A stretch of 64,000 bases of DNA. Origin: Bacteroidia bacterium (GTDB taxonomy: Bacteria; Bacteroidota; Bacteroidia; Flavobacteriales; Flavobacteriaceae). A model generated the notes under the pieces. It did not search any database. It was not told the DNA's origin and saw nothing but the letters and a program-made list of their open reading frames with translations. The stretch lies in the NCBI GenBank assembly GCA_030432635.1, contig JAUIMB010000004.1, positions 124,001 to 188,000 of the forward strand, read 5' to 3'. Positions 36,560 to 48,325 of this stretch are shown here, piece by piece; the first letter of the stretch is position 1, and the number at the start of each line of letters is the position of its first letter. Made by a program: the position numbers and the translations under genes.

Positions 36560-36651
36560 ATGCGTTAATGTTGGTTGGTATGTGTAAGTAACCAAAATAA
36601 AACGTGATGCAATTACAATTAAGATACTTTAACAGCTACCTTAATGTTCTT

Positions 36652-37041
36652 TTAACTAAAAAGTGAAATAATCTCTTTTGGAATTCGTGTTGGTCGATTC
36701 GTGTCTTGTGACATAAAACACCAAATCGTTTCAGAGGTTGAAAGTAATTTTTTAGTTTTAGCATTATAGATTTCGACCATTCTTGTGGACCTTACGCCTT
36801 CAGATTGGACAACAAAAGTCTTCAGTAACAATTCGTCACCTAAAACTGCTTCAGCCTTGTATTGAATATGGTGACTAATCATGACCCAATAAAATTGTGT
36901 CCTGATGTTTTCGGGAGACCTCAATATCCAATGTGCTTCAGCAAGATCTTGTACCCATTGTACATATTGCACATTGTTGACATGCATTCGAGCGTCGAGA
37001 TGATTATGCGTTACTGTTAGACTTTGCTCGTAAATCTGCAT
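36652..37041 (-). CDS. 4HBT-fold acyl-CoA thioesterase
   Basis: The protein (129 aa) is one hotdog domain with the catalytic-loop pattern LDARMHVNNVQYVQW, where the aspartate is the likely active-site residue. It resembles the YbgC type. It is 3 bp downstream of the glutaminyl cyclase gene, so the two are probably co-transcribed. A second thioesterase of this fold is encoded at 20211-20702, but the two are clearly different in sequence. Confidence 0.88.
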   Translation of the reverse strand: MQIYEQSLTVTHNHLDARMHVNNVQYVQWVQDLAEAHWILRSPENIRTQFYWVMISHHIQYKAEAVLGDELLLKTFVVQSEGVRSTRMVEIYNAKTKKLLSTSETIWCFMSQDTNRPTRIPKEIISLFS

Positions 37042-37044
37042 CTA

Positions 37045-38076
37045 TTATTGTTCTAGGACTTCTACCTCAAATAATTTATCCCAACGTTTCCCTGTAACAA
37101 AAATAGTTTTGGTATCGGGATTGTAGGCAATGCCATTCAATACATCCAATCCGTCATGTTGCGTGACCAATTTTCTCAAAGGTGAAAAATCCACAACACC
37201 TTCAATAGCTCCATTTTCCGGATTGATTATTGCCACGCCATTTTTTTGATACCGATTGGCATAAATTTTTCCATGGATATATTCAAGTTCGTTCAATCCG
37301 ATGATTTTACCTTTGTTGGTATAGACTTGAAGATGTCCTTCTTCAGCCAAGGTTTCAGGATTCAACAACCAAATGTTTTCTGTGCCATCAGATTTATATA
37401 GTTGTTTACCATCGTTACAAATGCCCCAACCTTCCTTGCTTTTTCCGTATTTAAAGCTGCTGGTTTTTTCGAAGGTATCAACATCATAAACAAAGCCGAT
37501 GTTCTCTTGCCATGTTAATTGGTAGATTTGATTATCAAGAATGGTTAGGCCTTCAGCAAAAAAAGTAGATGCCAAATCAATATTTTTTAAAACTTCTCCT
37601 GTAGTATAATCTAGCTTTCTCAGTTTCGATTCACCATATTGACCTGTGCTTTCATATATAGTACCATTATGAAATTCCAAGCCTTGGGTGTAGGAAGTAA
37701 TGTCATGTGGATACTCATTGATGATTTTGTAACCATACACTTTGGGAGCATTATTATTTAGAACGGTAATCTTGGTTGTGATCTTTTCAGAAGTGTCCTC
37801 AAAATTCACGGTTGCAGTAATCGTTTGAACACCCAATCGTACGTCATTTAATGTAAACGACTGCTCAATAGGACGTTCGTTGAGTGTATATGAAGTAGAT
37901 TTGATGTCCAAGCCTTCGGGATTATTCAATGAAAGCGCTACGGTCTCACCAATTGTAAAGACATTTTTGTCATTGTTTGTTGTTATAGATAGGCTTGTTT
38001 TTTGGTTTTCAGAATTACCACACGATACTATTGTAAAGGCTAAAATGATGATTGTGAAAGCTTTAAATAAGTGCAT
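37045..38076 (-). CDS. Glutaminyl-peptide cyclotransferase, beta-propeller type, lipoprotein
   Basis: The protein (343 aa) has a lipoprotein signal (FTIVSC, cysteine at residue 19) and a beta-propeller of the plant/bacterial glutamine cyclotransferase type. The conserved segment YPHDITSYTQGLEFHNGTIYESTG (split here by position, about 122-145) includes the motif that surrounds the active site. The late RKLVTQHDGLDVLNGIAYN is also characteristic. The enzyme converts N-terminal glutamine of exported proteins to pyroglutamate, an activity that fits the many Gln-starting mature proteins of T9SS bacteria. Confidence 0.9.
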   Translation of the reverse strand: MHLFKAFTIIILAFTIVSCGNSENQKTSLSITTNNDKNVFTIGETVALSLNNPEGLDIKSTSYTLNERPIEQSFTLNDVRLGVQTITATVNFEDTSEKITTKITVLNNNAPKVYGYKIINEYPHDITSYTQGLEFHNGTIYESTGQYGESKLRKLDYTTGEVLKNIDLASTFFAEGLTILDNQIYQLTWQENIGFVYDVDTFEKTSSFKYGKSKEGWGICNDGKQLYKSDGTENIWLLNPETLAEEGHLQVYTNKGKIIGLNELEYIHGKIYANRYQKNGVAIINPENGAIEGVVDFSPLRKLVTQHDGLDVLNGIAYNPDTKTIFVTGKRWDKLFEVEVLEQ

Positions 38077-38129
38077 TTTTAATCAGATTTTGCTGCAAGG
38101 TATTTAATAAAATTCAGTTTAAAAAATCA

Positions 38130-38159
38130 TTGCAAAAGTATTAAAAGGTTGTATCTTTG
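38130..38159 (+). promoter_or_regulatory. SRP RNA promoter, TTG-N19-TATCTTTG
   Basis: TTG at 38130-38132 is followed after exactly 19 bp by TATCTTTG at 38152-38159. This is a full match to the Bacteroidetes consensus. On the other strand TACTTTTG (38140-38133) overlaps it and could be the -7 box of the divergent glutaminyl cyclase gene. Confidence 0.85.
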
Positions 38160-38163
38160 CAGT

Positions 38164-38260
38164 CGGCAAGTCCTACACAACCAGCTCCTGCTTAATCCTC
38201 CAGGTCGGGAACGAAGCAAAGGTATGCGGTCGTAGCGGTGTGATGTAGGTAGCTTGCCTT
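38164..38260 (+). ncRNA. ffs: Signal recognition particle RNA, small bacterial type
   Basis: This RNA forms the SRP with Ffh and directs membrane proteins to the translocon. The central segment CCAGGTCGGGAACGAAGCA has the conserved internal loop and GNRA tetraloop stem of SRP domain IV. The ends pair: GGCAAG (38164-38169) with CTTGCC (38253-38258), extended by TCCTACA with TGTAGG. A T-run follows as terminator and a perfect promoter precedes it. The exact ends are inferred from the terminal stem. Confidence 0.92.
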
Positions 38261-38354
38261 TTTTTATGCCTTAAACTGAAATGCGCTAAAGTTACTTGAT
38301 TAGAGACTATTTTAAACTTTGTACATTTAACTTCCAATTTTCAACTAAATAATA

Positions 38355-39158
38355 ATGTCTAAAGTCGTTTTAATAACTGGAGGTTCTTCAGGCATCGGAA
38401 AGTCGATAGGTGAGTTTCTTTTTGAAAAAGGATATGTGGTGTATGGCACCAGTCGTACGCCAGAACGTTATCCAGACTCAAAAATAAAATTGGTGGCTTT
38501 GGATGTGACAGACCTTCAAAGTATTAAGACAGCCATAACCACTATCATCAATTCCGAAAATCGCCTAGACGTCCTCATTAATAATGCTGGAGCAGGCATT
38601 ACGGGTCCAATAGAAGAAATACCTGAAGAGGAAATTAAACGAAATTTTGAAACCAATCTTTTTGGTCCTATAAATGTCATTAAAGCTGTTTTGCCGCAAA
38701 TGCGTCATCAGGAATCTGGGCTTATCATCAATATCACATCGATTGCAGGTTATATGGGATTGCCGTATCGAGGAATTTACAGTGCAAGTAAAGGTGCTTT
38801 GGAGTTAATTACTGAAGCGTTCCGTATGGAAATCAAGCCTTTTAATATACAAATGACCAATGTCGCACCAGGAGATTTCGCAACCAATATAGCAGCAGGA
38901 CGCTATCACGCTCCAGTTATGGAGACCTCTCCTTACAGGAACAATTATGGGAAAACCTTAAAAATGATGGATGCACATGTGGATCATGGTAACGATCCTC
39001 AGCAAATGGCCTATGCTATATATGAAATCATTCAAACAAAACACCCTAAGATACATTACAAAGTGGGCGCTTTTATGCAGAAGTTTTCCATTGTTTTAAA
39101 ACGAATTCTTCCCGATAAAGTTTATGAAAGGCTGTTAATGAATCATTATAAGTTGTGA
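38355..39158 (+). CDS. SDR family oxidoreductase
   Basis: This is a classical short-chain dehydrogenase (267 aa). The cofactor loop GGSSGIGKS lies at 9-17, the NNAGAG motif near 77-82, and the catalytic set is serine in ITSIAGY followed by YSASK. The acidic or basic cofactor selector after the second strand reads TSRTPER, suggesting NADP. The substrate cannot be inferred. The gene follows the SRP RNA by about 95 bp and seems to be monocistronic. Confidence 0.92.
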   Translation: MSKVVLITGGSSGIGKSIGEFLFEKGYVVYGTSRTPERYPDSKIKLVALDVTDLQSIKTAITTIINSENRLDVLINNAGAGITGPIEEIPEEEIKRNFETNLFGPINVIKAVLPQMRHQESGLIINITSIAGYMGLPYRGIYSASKGALELITEAFRMEIKPFNIQMTNVAPGDFATNIAAGRYHAPVMETSPYRNNYGKTLKMMDAHVDHGNDPQQMAYAIYEIIQTKHPKIHYKVGAFMQKFSIVLKRILPDKVYERLLMNHYKL

Positions 39159-39374
39159 TAAACTAAAAACGAAATACGAATTAAAAAGTGATTCGTGTTT
39201 GGTGTGAACTGTAAATCACAAAATACCAATCTGGATTCTCTCACTTTCTTGTTAATATCATTTAATAACATTTATTTTCGAACCTATATTAGTATTGTAA
39301 ATTCGTGAGCGAAAACAATAAATCAACATAAACGTTGTATTCCTCTTTAACTAAAATTCTAAACTAGATTTTTT

Positions 39375-40028
39375 ATGAAATTTTTTATAGATACAGCAAA
39401 CCTCGAACAAATAAAGGAAGCTCAGGATCTCGGCATTTTGGATGGTGTGACTACCAATCCGTCATTAATGGCAAAGGAAGGCATAACAGGACATGATAAT
39501 ATCATGAAACATTATGTCAATATTTGTGAAATCGTTGATGGTGATGTATCTGCTGAAGTTATTTCCACTGATTTCGAAGGAATGATTCGTGAAGGTGAAT
39601 TGTTAGCCGATTTACATGACCAAATTGTTATAAAGCTCCCAATGATAAAGGATGGTGTCAAGGCTTGTAAATATTTTAGCGATAAAGGAATTAAAACCAA
39701 TGTGACCTTGGTGTTTTCACCAGGACAGGCCCTTTTGGCTGCAAAAGCTGGAGCAACCTATGTCTCACCGTTTATTGGACGTTTGGACGATATTTCAACC
39801 GACGGACTGAACTTAATTGCTGAAATCAGAATGATTTATGACAATTACGGTTTTGATACAGAAATTCTAGCAGCATCTGTTCGTCATACCATGCATGTTA
39901 TTGATTGTGCAAAACTTGGAGCGGACGTGATGACAGGTCCATTGAGCTCTATCATAGGCTTGTTAAAGCACCCTCTAACTGATATTGGGTTAGAAAAATT
40001 TCTTGCTGATTATAAAAAAGGCAACTAG
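39375..40028 (+). CDS. fsa: Fructose-6-phosphate aldolase / small transaldolase
   Basis: The protein (217 aa) belongs to the short single-domain transaldolase group. K87 in IVIKLPM is the Schiff-base lysine, corresponding to K85 of E. coli FSA. The opening FIDTANL and the segments VTTNPSL and [10 protein letters not shown] are typical. Members of this group act either as transaldolases or as fructose-6-phosphate aldolases, and sequence alone does not settle which. It is convergent with a lipoprotein gene and ends before a terminator hairpin. Confidence 0.92.
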   Translation: MKFFIDTANLEQIKEAQDLGILDGVTTNPSLMAKEGITGHDNIMKHYVNICEIVDGDVSAEVISTDFEGMIREGELLADLHDQIVIKLPMIKDGVKACKYFSDKGIKTNVTLVFSPGQALLAAKAGATYVSPFIGRLDDISTDGLNLIAEIRMIYDNYGFDTEILAASVRHTMHVIDCAKLGADVMTGPLSSIIGLLKHPLTDIGLEKFLADYKKGN

Positions 40029-40052
40029 CAGAATATCGTAAGTACTTAAACT

Positions 40053-40087
40053 AAACTCCTTTCCTTAATTACTGGTTAGGAGTTTTT
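40053..40087. terminator. Terminator hairpin between fsa and a convergent lipoprotein gene
   Basis: AAACTCCT (40053-40060) pairs with AGGAGTTT (40078-40085) and is followed by a T-run in the plus direction. It overlaps the 3' end of the convergent gene. Confidence 0.65.
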
Positions 40088-41504
40088 CTTTTGGTGCCAA
40101 CGCTTTTTCAATATCGTGATTGATGTGGTCACTAAATAAGTCTGCATTAGGGTTTACGATAATTTTGTCTTCATCAACCACCATAACTTTTTGAGAGTGA
40201 CCAATGGCAAAGGTTTTTATGGCTTCATTTGGATTCTTGAACATGTACTCGTTTTGCGTAGGATACTTCAGTAGGTTCAAGGTTTTTTTCCATGAATGAC
40301 TGTCCATATCATTGATATTGATGGCAATGAAGTGCATGTTAGGATACTTCTTTTTGAGACGTCTCATCATATAATGATTGTTGCGATAGCTCATCTTAAA
40401 ATTGGAAGACCAGCAGTAAATGACGGTTGGACTTTCAATAATATGATGCAAATCCAAGGTGTTGTTACCAAAATCAATGACCTCTATACTTGGAATAACA
40501 TTACCAGGAAACAGATTTATCGTAGATTCTGCCATGGTATTCATATAATCCTTATGCTCATTATTGGTACAAACCTCGAAATAGGCATGCAACATGCTCT
40601 TGGTTTTTTGTTCATTATCACTATTAAATATAAACTCACGAGTGGTATGCATTAATAGGTAATTTTTAATGGTTTCATTCTCAACAATACTGTCAATCAG
40701 TTTCAATTTGTCGAGATTGTAACTCAGTGCATGTCTATCGAAGACATTATGTGAACCATCCTCATAATATTCTTTTAAGGCAATATTCTGAAAATGCCAC
40801 AACAAAAAACGATTGTAAGCATAAAGCGCACTGATGCTTTCGTCATTAAAATCCACATCCTTGCGATAATCATAGAAGTTTTCAGGAAGATCCTTAAAGT
40901 GAATTAATTGATTATTTCCAAAATAACCAAAAGGATACATTTCCATGTAAGTGTAATAATTATAATGAATACCAGCTTCAGCAACTTTTTTAAACAAATC
41001 TGAAGTTTGGTGCGTCGCAGTAAAACGCTCCAGGCTTTCTAGTTTTTGTTTTTTTAGATCTCTTACAAATTTTTCAAATGCTTCTGGTTCAAGATGCTGA
41101 TTGTTCGCGATTTTCTTACTCTCAACCTCATCACTTAAGAAAGCCTTGATAATAAAGTTGTTCTTGATGGAGCCCTTACCAGTATAAACCAGTGATTCGT
41201 CAAAATCGTTCGTATTTAGCCTAAACAGAATGCTGTCATTGGGTTCGATAAGCAAGGTTTGGTATTCACCACCATGTGTAAATGAATATAAGCCAGTTTT
41301 CAGGTTGTCGATTTTGTAAATGAAACGATTGTCCCTGTCAAGAAAAATGGTATCCCTTTCGGCTTCATTCGAATATACGGTTACGTAATTGTTCTTTGGG
41401 TTAATGATAACACCTCCTAGATAGGCAATCTCATCCTGTGGCTTATTGGTATTACAACCCAAGAGTAGAGACATCAAAACACATGTAGCAATATAGAGCT
41501 TCAT
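40065..41504 (-). CDS. Lipoprotein with C-terminal thioredoxin-like fold lacking CxxC
   Basis: The protein is 479 aa from the ATG at 41504, which opens a lipoprotein signal (CVLMSLLLGC); other ATGs at 41510 and 41513 and a TTG at 41528 are possible. After a DUF4369-like strand region and a long helical part, the last 130 residues resemble a TlpA-type thioredoxin domain. The place of the active-site motif reads YCWSSNFKMSYRNNH, with no CxxC, so redox function is doubtful. It is convergent with fsa. Confidence 0.78.
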   Translation of the reverse strand: MKLYIATCVLMSLLLGCNTNKPQDEIAYLGGVIINPKNNYVTVYSNEAERDTIFLDRDNRFIYKIDNLKTGLYSFTHGGEYQTLLIEPNDSILFRLNTNDFDESLVYTGKGSIKNNFIIKAFLSDEVESKKIANNQHLEPEAFEKFVRDLKKQKLESLERFTATHQTSDLFKKVAEAGIHYNYYTYMEMYPFGYFGNNQLIHFKDLPENFYDYRKDVDFNDESISALYAYNRFLLWHFQNIALKEYYEDGSHNVFDRHALSYNLDKLKLIDSIVENETIKNYLLMHTTREFIFNSDNEQKTKSMLHAYFEVCTNNEHKDYMNTMAESTINLFPGNVIPSIEVIDFGNNTLDLHHIIESPTVIYCWSSNFKMSYRNNHYMMRRLKKKYPNMHFIAININDMDSHSWKKTLNLLKYPTQNEYMFKNPNEAIKTFAIGHSQKVMVVDEDKIIVNPNADLFSDHINHDIEKALAPKEKLLTSN

Positions 41505-41641
41505 TGGCATCATTATAAAGTAGGTCAATCTATTTCTAACAAAAATAAACCTTGAAAACAGGAACTGTTGTTAATTCGTTGTTAAATGTTGATTTTACTA
41601 TTATTTTAGGTTAATTGGTACCTTAAAAATAAGTGTATTTA

Positions 41642-41673
41642 CTTCGTTCAACGAAGAGAATTTTCTACTTTTG
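41642..41673 (+). promoter_or_regulatory. ABC-F gene promoter with inverted repeat at the -33 position
   Basis: TACTTTTG at 41666-41673 fits the -7 consensus. At the -33 position the sequence is TCG instead of TTG, inside a perfect inverted repeat CTTCGT-TCA-ACGAAG (41642-41656). The repeat may be an operator. Confidence 0.45.
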
Positions 41674-41752
41674 CATCCTGAAACTTTAGAGCCTTATTCA
41701 TCCGTTTTCGATGTAGATTATTTTGGGGATTTTAATGTCTAAGGAAAGTTAA

Positions 41753-43390
<1,638 letters not shown>

Positions 43391-43441
43391 AAAGTCAAGA
43401 TGGGTTTATTTATAAAACCCAATTAGTCTTTGGTTCCAGTC

Positions 43442-43678
43442 TTAAGAAGCTAAATCTTCATTTACACTGGCAATGATAGCTTGAGCATGTTCAAGTTCAG
43501 CGTCACTTACATATAATTCTTGATACCCTTGAATCGATGCGCCAAATCCAGCTAAACGTCCAGATTCAGATTCATCCTTGATGATAGGATTGATTCCTGC
43601 ACTCTCAAGGCGATCCTTGGCCAATTGTACAATAATGAAGCTTCCTGAGAATATTTTGTTATAATTCGTATCTGTCAT
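43442..43678 (-). CDS. DUF2007 family protein
   Basis: The protein (78 aa) is a short single domain matching DUF2007, which is described as a putative signal-transducing domain related to the PII fold. The segments VQLAKDRLESAGI, FGASIQGYQELYVSDAELEHAQAII carry the family pattern, here split at residues 18-30 and 45-69. It has no signal peptide or membrane helix. It lies convergent with the ABC-F gene and divergent from the fasciclin gene. The function is unknown. Confidence 0.82.
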   Translation of the reverse strand: MTDTNYNKIFSGSFIIVQLAKDRLESAGINPIIKDESESGRLAGFGASIQGYQELYVSDAELEHAQAIIASVNEDLAS

Positions 43679-43814
43679 GATCTTAAGTTTTACAGTTAAT
43701 AATTAGAGTATAAAACTGTTATTAAGTTACAAAAAATAGTTTTTATAAAACCGAAAGGATCAAAATTTCGTTTGTATAAGCAGAAAGAAAATTTTGAAAT
43801 TAAATCTGAATATT

Positions 43815-44393
43815 ATGAAAACTAAAAACTTTTTTAACTCATTACTATTAACATTGTCAATGTTTGTGTTTTTATCTGGATTATCCCAGGAAAAAATAAC
43901 TAAGGAAAAAACCAAGATGGTTGGAGGTGCCGAAATGTATCCTAGTAAGAACATTGTTGAGAATGCTGTCAATTCTAAAGATCACACAACATTGGTTGCT
44001 GCTGTGAAAGCAGCTGATTTGGTCGATGTACTTGCAAGTAAAGGACCGTTTACGGTATTTGCACCTACCAACAAGGCGTTTGAAAAATTACCAGAAGGCA
44101 CAGTCCAAAATTTAGTCCAGAAAGAAAACCAAAGCAAATTGCAGCATATCTTAAAATACCATGTAGTATCAGGAAACTGGAGTGCAAATGCCATCGTAAA
44201 ACTTATAAAAGAAGGAAATGGAAAAGCTAAGATAAAAACAGTCAGTGGAGGAATATTGATCGCGTGGTATAAAGATGGTAATGTTTATGTATCAGACGAA
44301 AATGGGAATTCAGCAAAGGTCACAATTGCAGATGTGAACCAATCCAATGGCGTCATTCATGTGATTGATACGGTTTTGCTGCCAAAGTCTTGA
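43815..44393 (+). CDS. Exported fasciclin-domain protein
   Basis: The protein (192 aa from the ATG at 43815; a TTG at 43794 is less likely) has a signal peptide ending near LSGLSQ. A single fasciclin (FAS1) domain covers about residues 45-190, with the H1 motif TVFAPTNKAFEKLP and the closing NGVIHVIDTVLLP. FAS1 domains mediate adhesion or bind small lipids; bacterial single-domain forms are often secreted or surface-exposed. It is not clearly in an operon with katG: a gap of 353 bp with its own terminator separates them. Confidence 0.92.
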   Translation: MKTKNFFNSLLLTLSMFVFLSGLSQEKITKEKTKMVGGAEMYPSKNIVENAVNSKDHTTLVAAVKAADLVDVLASKGPFTVFAPTNKAFEKLPEGTVQNLVQKENQSKLQHILKYHVVSGNWSANAIVKLIKEGNGKAKIKTVSGGILIAWYKDGNVYVSDENGNSAKVTIADVNQSNGVIHVIDTVLLPKS

Positions 44394-44517
44394 TGTCAAT
44401 AAAATAGTTAAACTTATTTTAAATGTTTTTAATTTGTTTAATTAATTTGTATATTTGTTAAACAATAATTATTAGTTATCGAGAGATAATAATTTTGATT
44501 GATTTAGTTAGGTTGTT
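44394..44517 (+). ncRNA. Possible small RNA upstream of a strong terminator (44458 onward), in the 353-bp gap before katG
   Basis: TATATTTG at 44450-44457 fits a -7 box, though no TTG lies at the right spacing. Downstream, TTATC-GAGA-GATAA (44476-44489) forms a hairpin with a GNRA tetraloop, and the unusually strong terminator at 44518 follows. No open frame of note is seen. A transcript of about 95 nt from near 44460 to 44552 would be a small structured RNA. It could instead be a long 3' untranslated region of the fasciclin gene. Confidence 0.4.
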
Positions 44518-44555
44518 AAGAAAGCCGTATTCGCTAGGATACGGCTTTCTTTGTT
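44518..44555 (+). terminator. Rho-independent terminator with 13-bp perfect stem
   Basis: AAGAAAGCCGTAT (44518-44530) pairs without mismatch with ATACGGCTTTCTT (44539-44551) around an 8-nt loop, followed by T-rich sequence. Confidence 0.85.
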
Positions 44556-44663
44556 TCAGTTATCTAAAAAGTACTTTTTGTCTTACAGAAAATATACTTT
44601 AACTATTTAGATGTTCGCTTCAATAAATTTTATCAATTTTATTATGTCTTATTAATATACAGT

Positions 44664-44699
44664 ATAGTTATTTTCTAGACTGATAATTTTCTAACTTTA
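44664..44699 (+). promoter_or_regulatory. katG promoter region with OxyR-like half site
   Basis: ATAG-N7-CTAG at 44664-44678 resembles one half of the OxyR pattern ATAG-N7-CTAT with one mismatch. It is part of a larger imperfect inverted repeat, CAGTATAG/CTAGACTG (44660-44682). A -7-like TAACTTTA lies at 44692-44699, 47 bp before the katG start. The second OxyR half is not convincing. Confidence 0.3.
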
Positions 44700-44725
44700 G
44701 GGAATTCAAAATTAAATCTTATTAA

Positions 44726-46963
<2,238 letters not shown>

Positions 46964-46985
46964 GTAAAAGTAAAAACTTTAAAAG

Positions 46986-47017
46986 AGGAATGGATCATTT
47001 GGGTTCATTCCTTTTTT
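46986..47017 (+). terminator. Terminator after katG
   Basis: AGGAATGGATC (46986-46996) can pair with GGTTCATTCCT (47002-47012), using two G-U pairs, followed by a T-run. It lies between katG and the ankyrin gene, so read-through may set the level of the latter. Confidence 0.7.
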
Positions 47018-47036
47018 GTTAAACGGATAATAGATT

Positions 47037-47507
47037 ATGGATAATAAAACGCATTTTTTTGAAGCCATACGAATGGGAAACCTAAAGGAATTGATAGCTT
47101 TGGCAACAACCTATCCTAAACTGATAAACTCAAAAGACTCTAGAGGTTTTACGCCATTGATTTTCGCGACTTACTTTGATAATAAAGCAGCTACCAAAAT
47201 GTTACTTGACCACAATGTAGATATCGATGCCCAAGATGGTACAGGTAATACGGCTCTCATAGGCGTAAGTTTTAAAGGCAATGTTGAATTGGCTGAATTA
47301 TTGTTGACCCATGGAGCAAATGTAAACGCAAAGAATAATCTTGGAACAACACCTTTAATATTCGCCTCGATGTATAATCAAGAAGCTGTAATCAAATTAC
47401 TGTTGAAAAATGGAGCAGATAAACTAGAACAGGATCAAGAGGGTAAAACCGCCTTTGATCATGCCAAAGAAAAGGGATTTGACAATTTAATGGGATTACT
47501 TCAATAA
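47037..47507 (+). CDS. Ankyrin-repeat protein next to katG
   Basis: The protein (156 aa) consists of about four ankyrin repeats, with the TPLIFATYFDNKAATKMLL and GNTALIGVSFKGNVELAELL patterns and no signal peptide. In Pseudomonas aeruginosa the ankyrin protein AnkB is encoded beside a catalase gene and supports its activity; this position just after katG suggests a comparable role. A terminator-like hairpin lies between the genes (46986-47017), so coupling may depend on read-through. Confidence 0.9.
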   Translation: MDNKTHFFEAIRMGNLKELIALATTYPKLINSKDSRGFTPLIFATYFDNKAATKMLLDHNVDIDAQDGTGNTALIGVSFKGNVELAELLLTHGANVNAKNNLGTTPLIFASMYNQEAVIKLLLKNGADKLEQDQEGKTAFDHAKEKGFDNLMGLLQ

Positions 47508-47514
47508 GAAAAAG

Positions 47515-47550
47515 AAAGCCACTTACTCCAATTTCCGTAATAAGTGGCTT
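47515..47550. terminator. Bidirectional terminator between ankyrin and peroxiredoxin genes
   Basis: AAGCCACTTA (47516-47525) pairs perfectly with TAAGTGGCTT (47541-47550) around 15 nt. An A-run precedes it, which gives a T-run on the minus strand, so it best serves the peroxiredoxin gene. Confidence 0.75.
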
Positions 47551-47574
47551 AGTATTGTTAAAACTTTATATGAA

Positions 47575-48213
47575 TTAGTTAACATGCTTTTCTAAAAACT
47601 CAGCTACACCTTCATGGGTTGCTTGCATGCCATCCTTTCCTTTGTTCCAGTTAGCTGGACAAACTTCACCATTTTCTTCAACAAATTGTAAAGCATCTAC
47701 CATACGTAAGGCTTCGTCAACGTTTCTCCCTAATGGTAAGTCATTCACAATTTGATGACGTACTATACCTTCCTTGTCAATTAAGAATAACCCTCGATAT
47801 GCAATCATTTCGCCTTCGGCTTGTAGCATATCGTTCTCATCATAATAGTAATCGCCAGCTAAAACATCGTAATTTTTTGAAATCGTTTTATTGGTGTCAG
47901 CTACCAAAGGATAGGTAATTCCCTTTATGCCTCCATGGTTTTTATCAACTTGTAACCATCCAAAGTGGGATTGTTCTGTATCTGTCGAAACTGCTACAAC
48001 TTCAGTGTTTCTGGATTTAAAAGCATCTAGCTTTTCTTGAAAGGCGTGCAATTCGGTTGGACATACAAAAGTAAAGTCCTTTGGGTAAAAGAAAAGAACA
48101 ACATGTTTTTGCCCAATGAATTGATCCAATGAAAAGTTATCTACAAATTCGCGACCATTTACAACCGCTTGTGCATTAAATTGAGGTGCTTTTTTTCCTA
48201 CTAATACAGCCAT
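47575..48213 (-). CDS. Typical 2-Cys peroxiredoxin (AhpC/Prx1 type)
   Basis: The protein (212 aa) reduces hydrogen peroxide and organic peroxides. The peroxidatic cysteine is C51 in FTFVCPTELHAF and the resolving cysteine is C185 in NGEVCPANW. This pair and the C-terminal extension fit the typical 2-Cys class; an AhpF reductase is not in the window, so a thioredoxin partner is possible. It is convergent with the katG-ankyrin pair. A perfect promoter is found upstream, so it is expressed independently of katG. Confidence 0.95.
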   Translation of the reverse strand: MAVLVGKKAPQFNAQAVVNGREFVDNFSLDQFIGQKHVVLFFYPKDFTFVCPTELHAFQEKLDAFKSRNTEVVAVSTDTEQSHFGWLQVDKNHGGIKGITYPLVADTNKTISKNYDVLAGDYYYDENDMLQAEGEMIAYRGLFLIDKEGIVRHQIVNDLPLGRNVDEALRMVDALQFVEENGEVCPANWNKGKDGMQATHEGVAEFLEKHVN

Positions 48214-48254
48214 TTTTAATCTATGTTTTTTATGTTAAAATTTTAATTCGGCTG

Positions 48255-48284
48255 CAAATTTACGCATTGATGAAGGATTGGCAA
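48255..48284 (-). promoter_or_regulatory. Peroxiredoxin promoter, TTG-N19-TAAATTTG
   Basis: On the minus strand TTG (48284-48282) is followed after exactly 19 bp by TAAATTTG (48262-48255). It is a full match to the Bacteroidetes consensus and lies 41 bp upstream of the start codon. Confidence 0.8.
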
Positions 48285-48325
48285 TGGTAAACTATTTTAA
48301 AAATTTATTAAAAGATTTGATTCAT

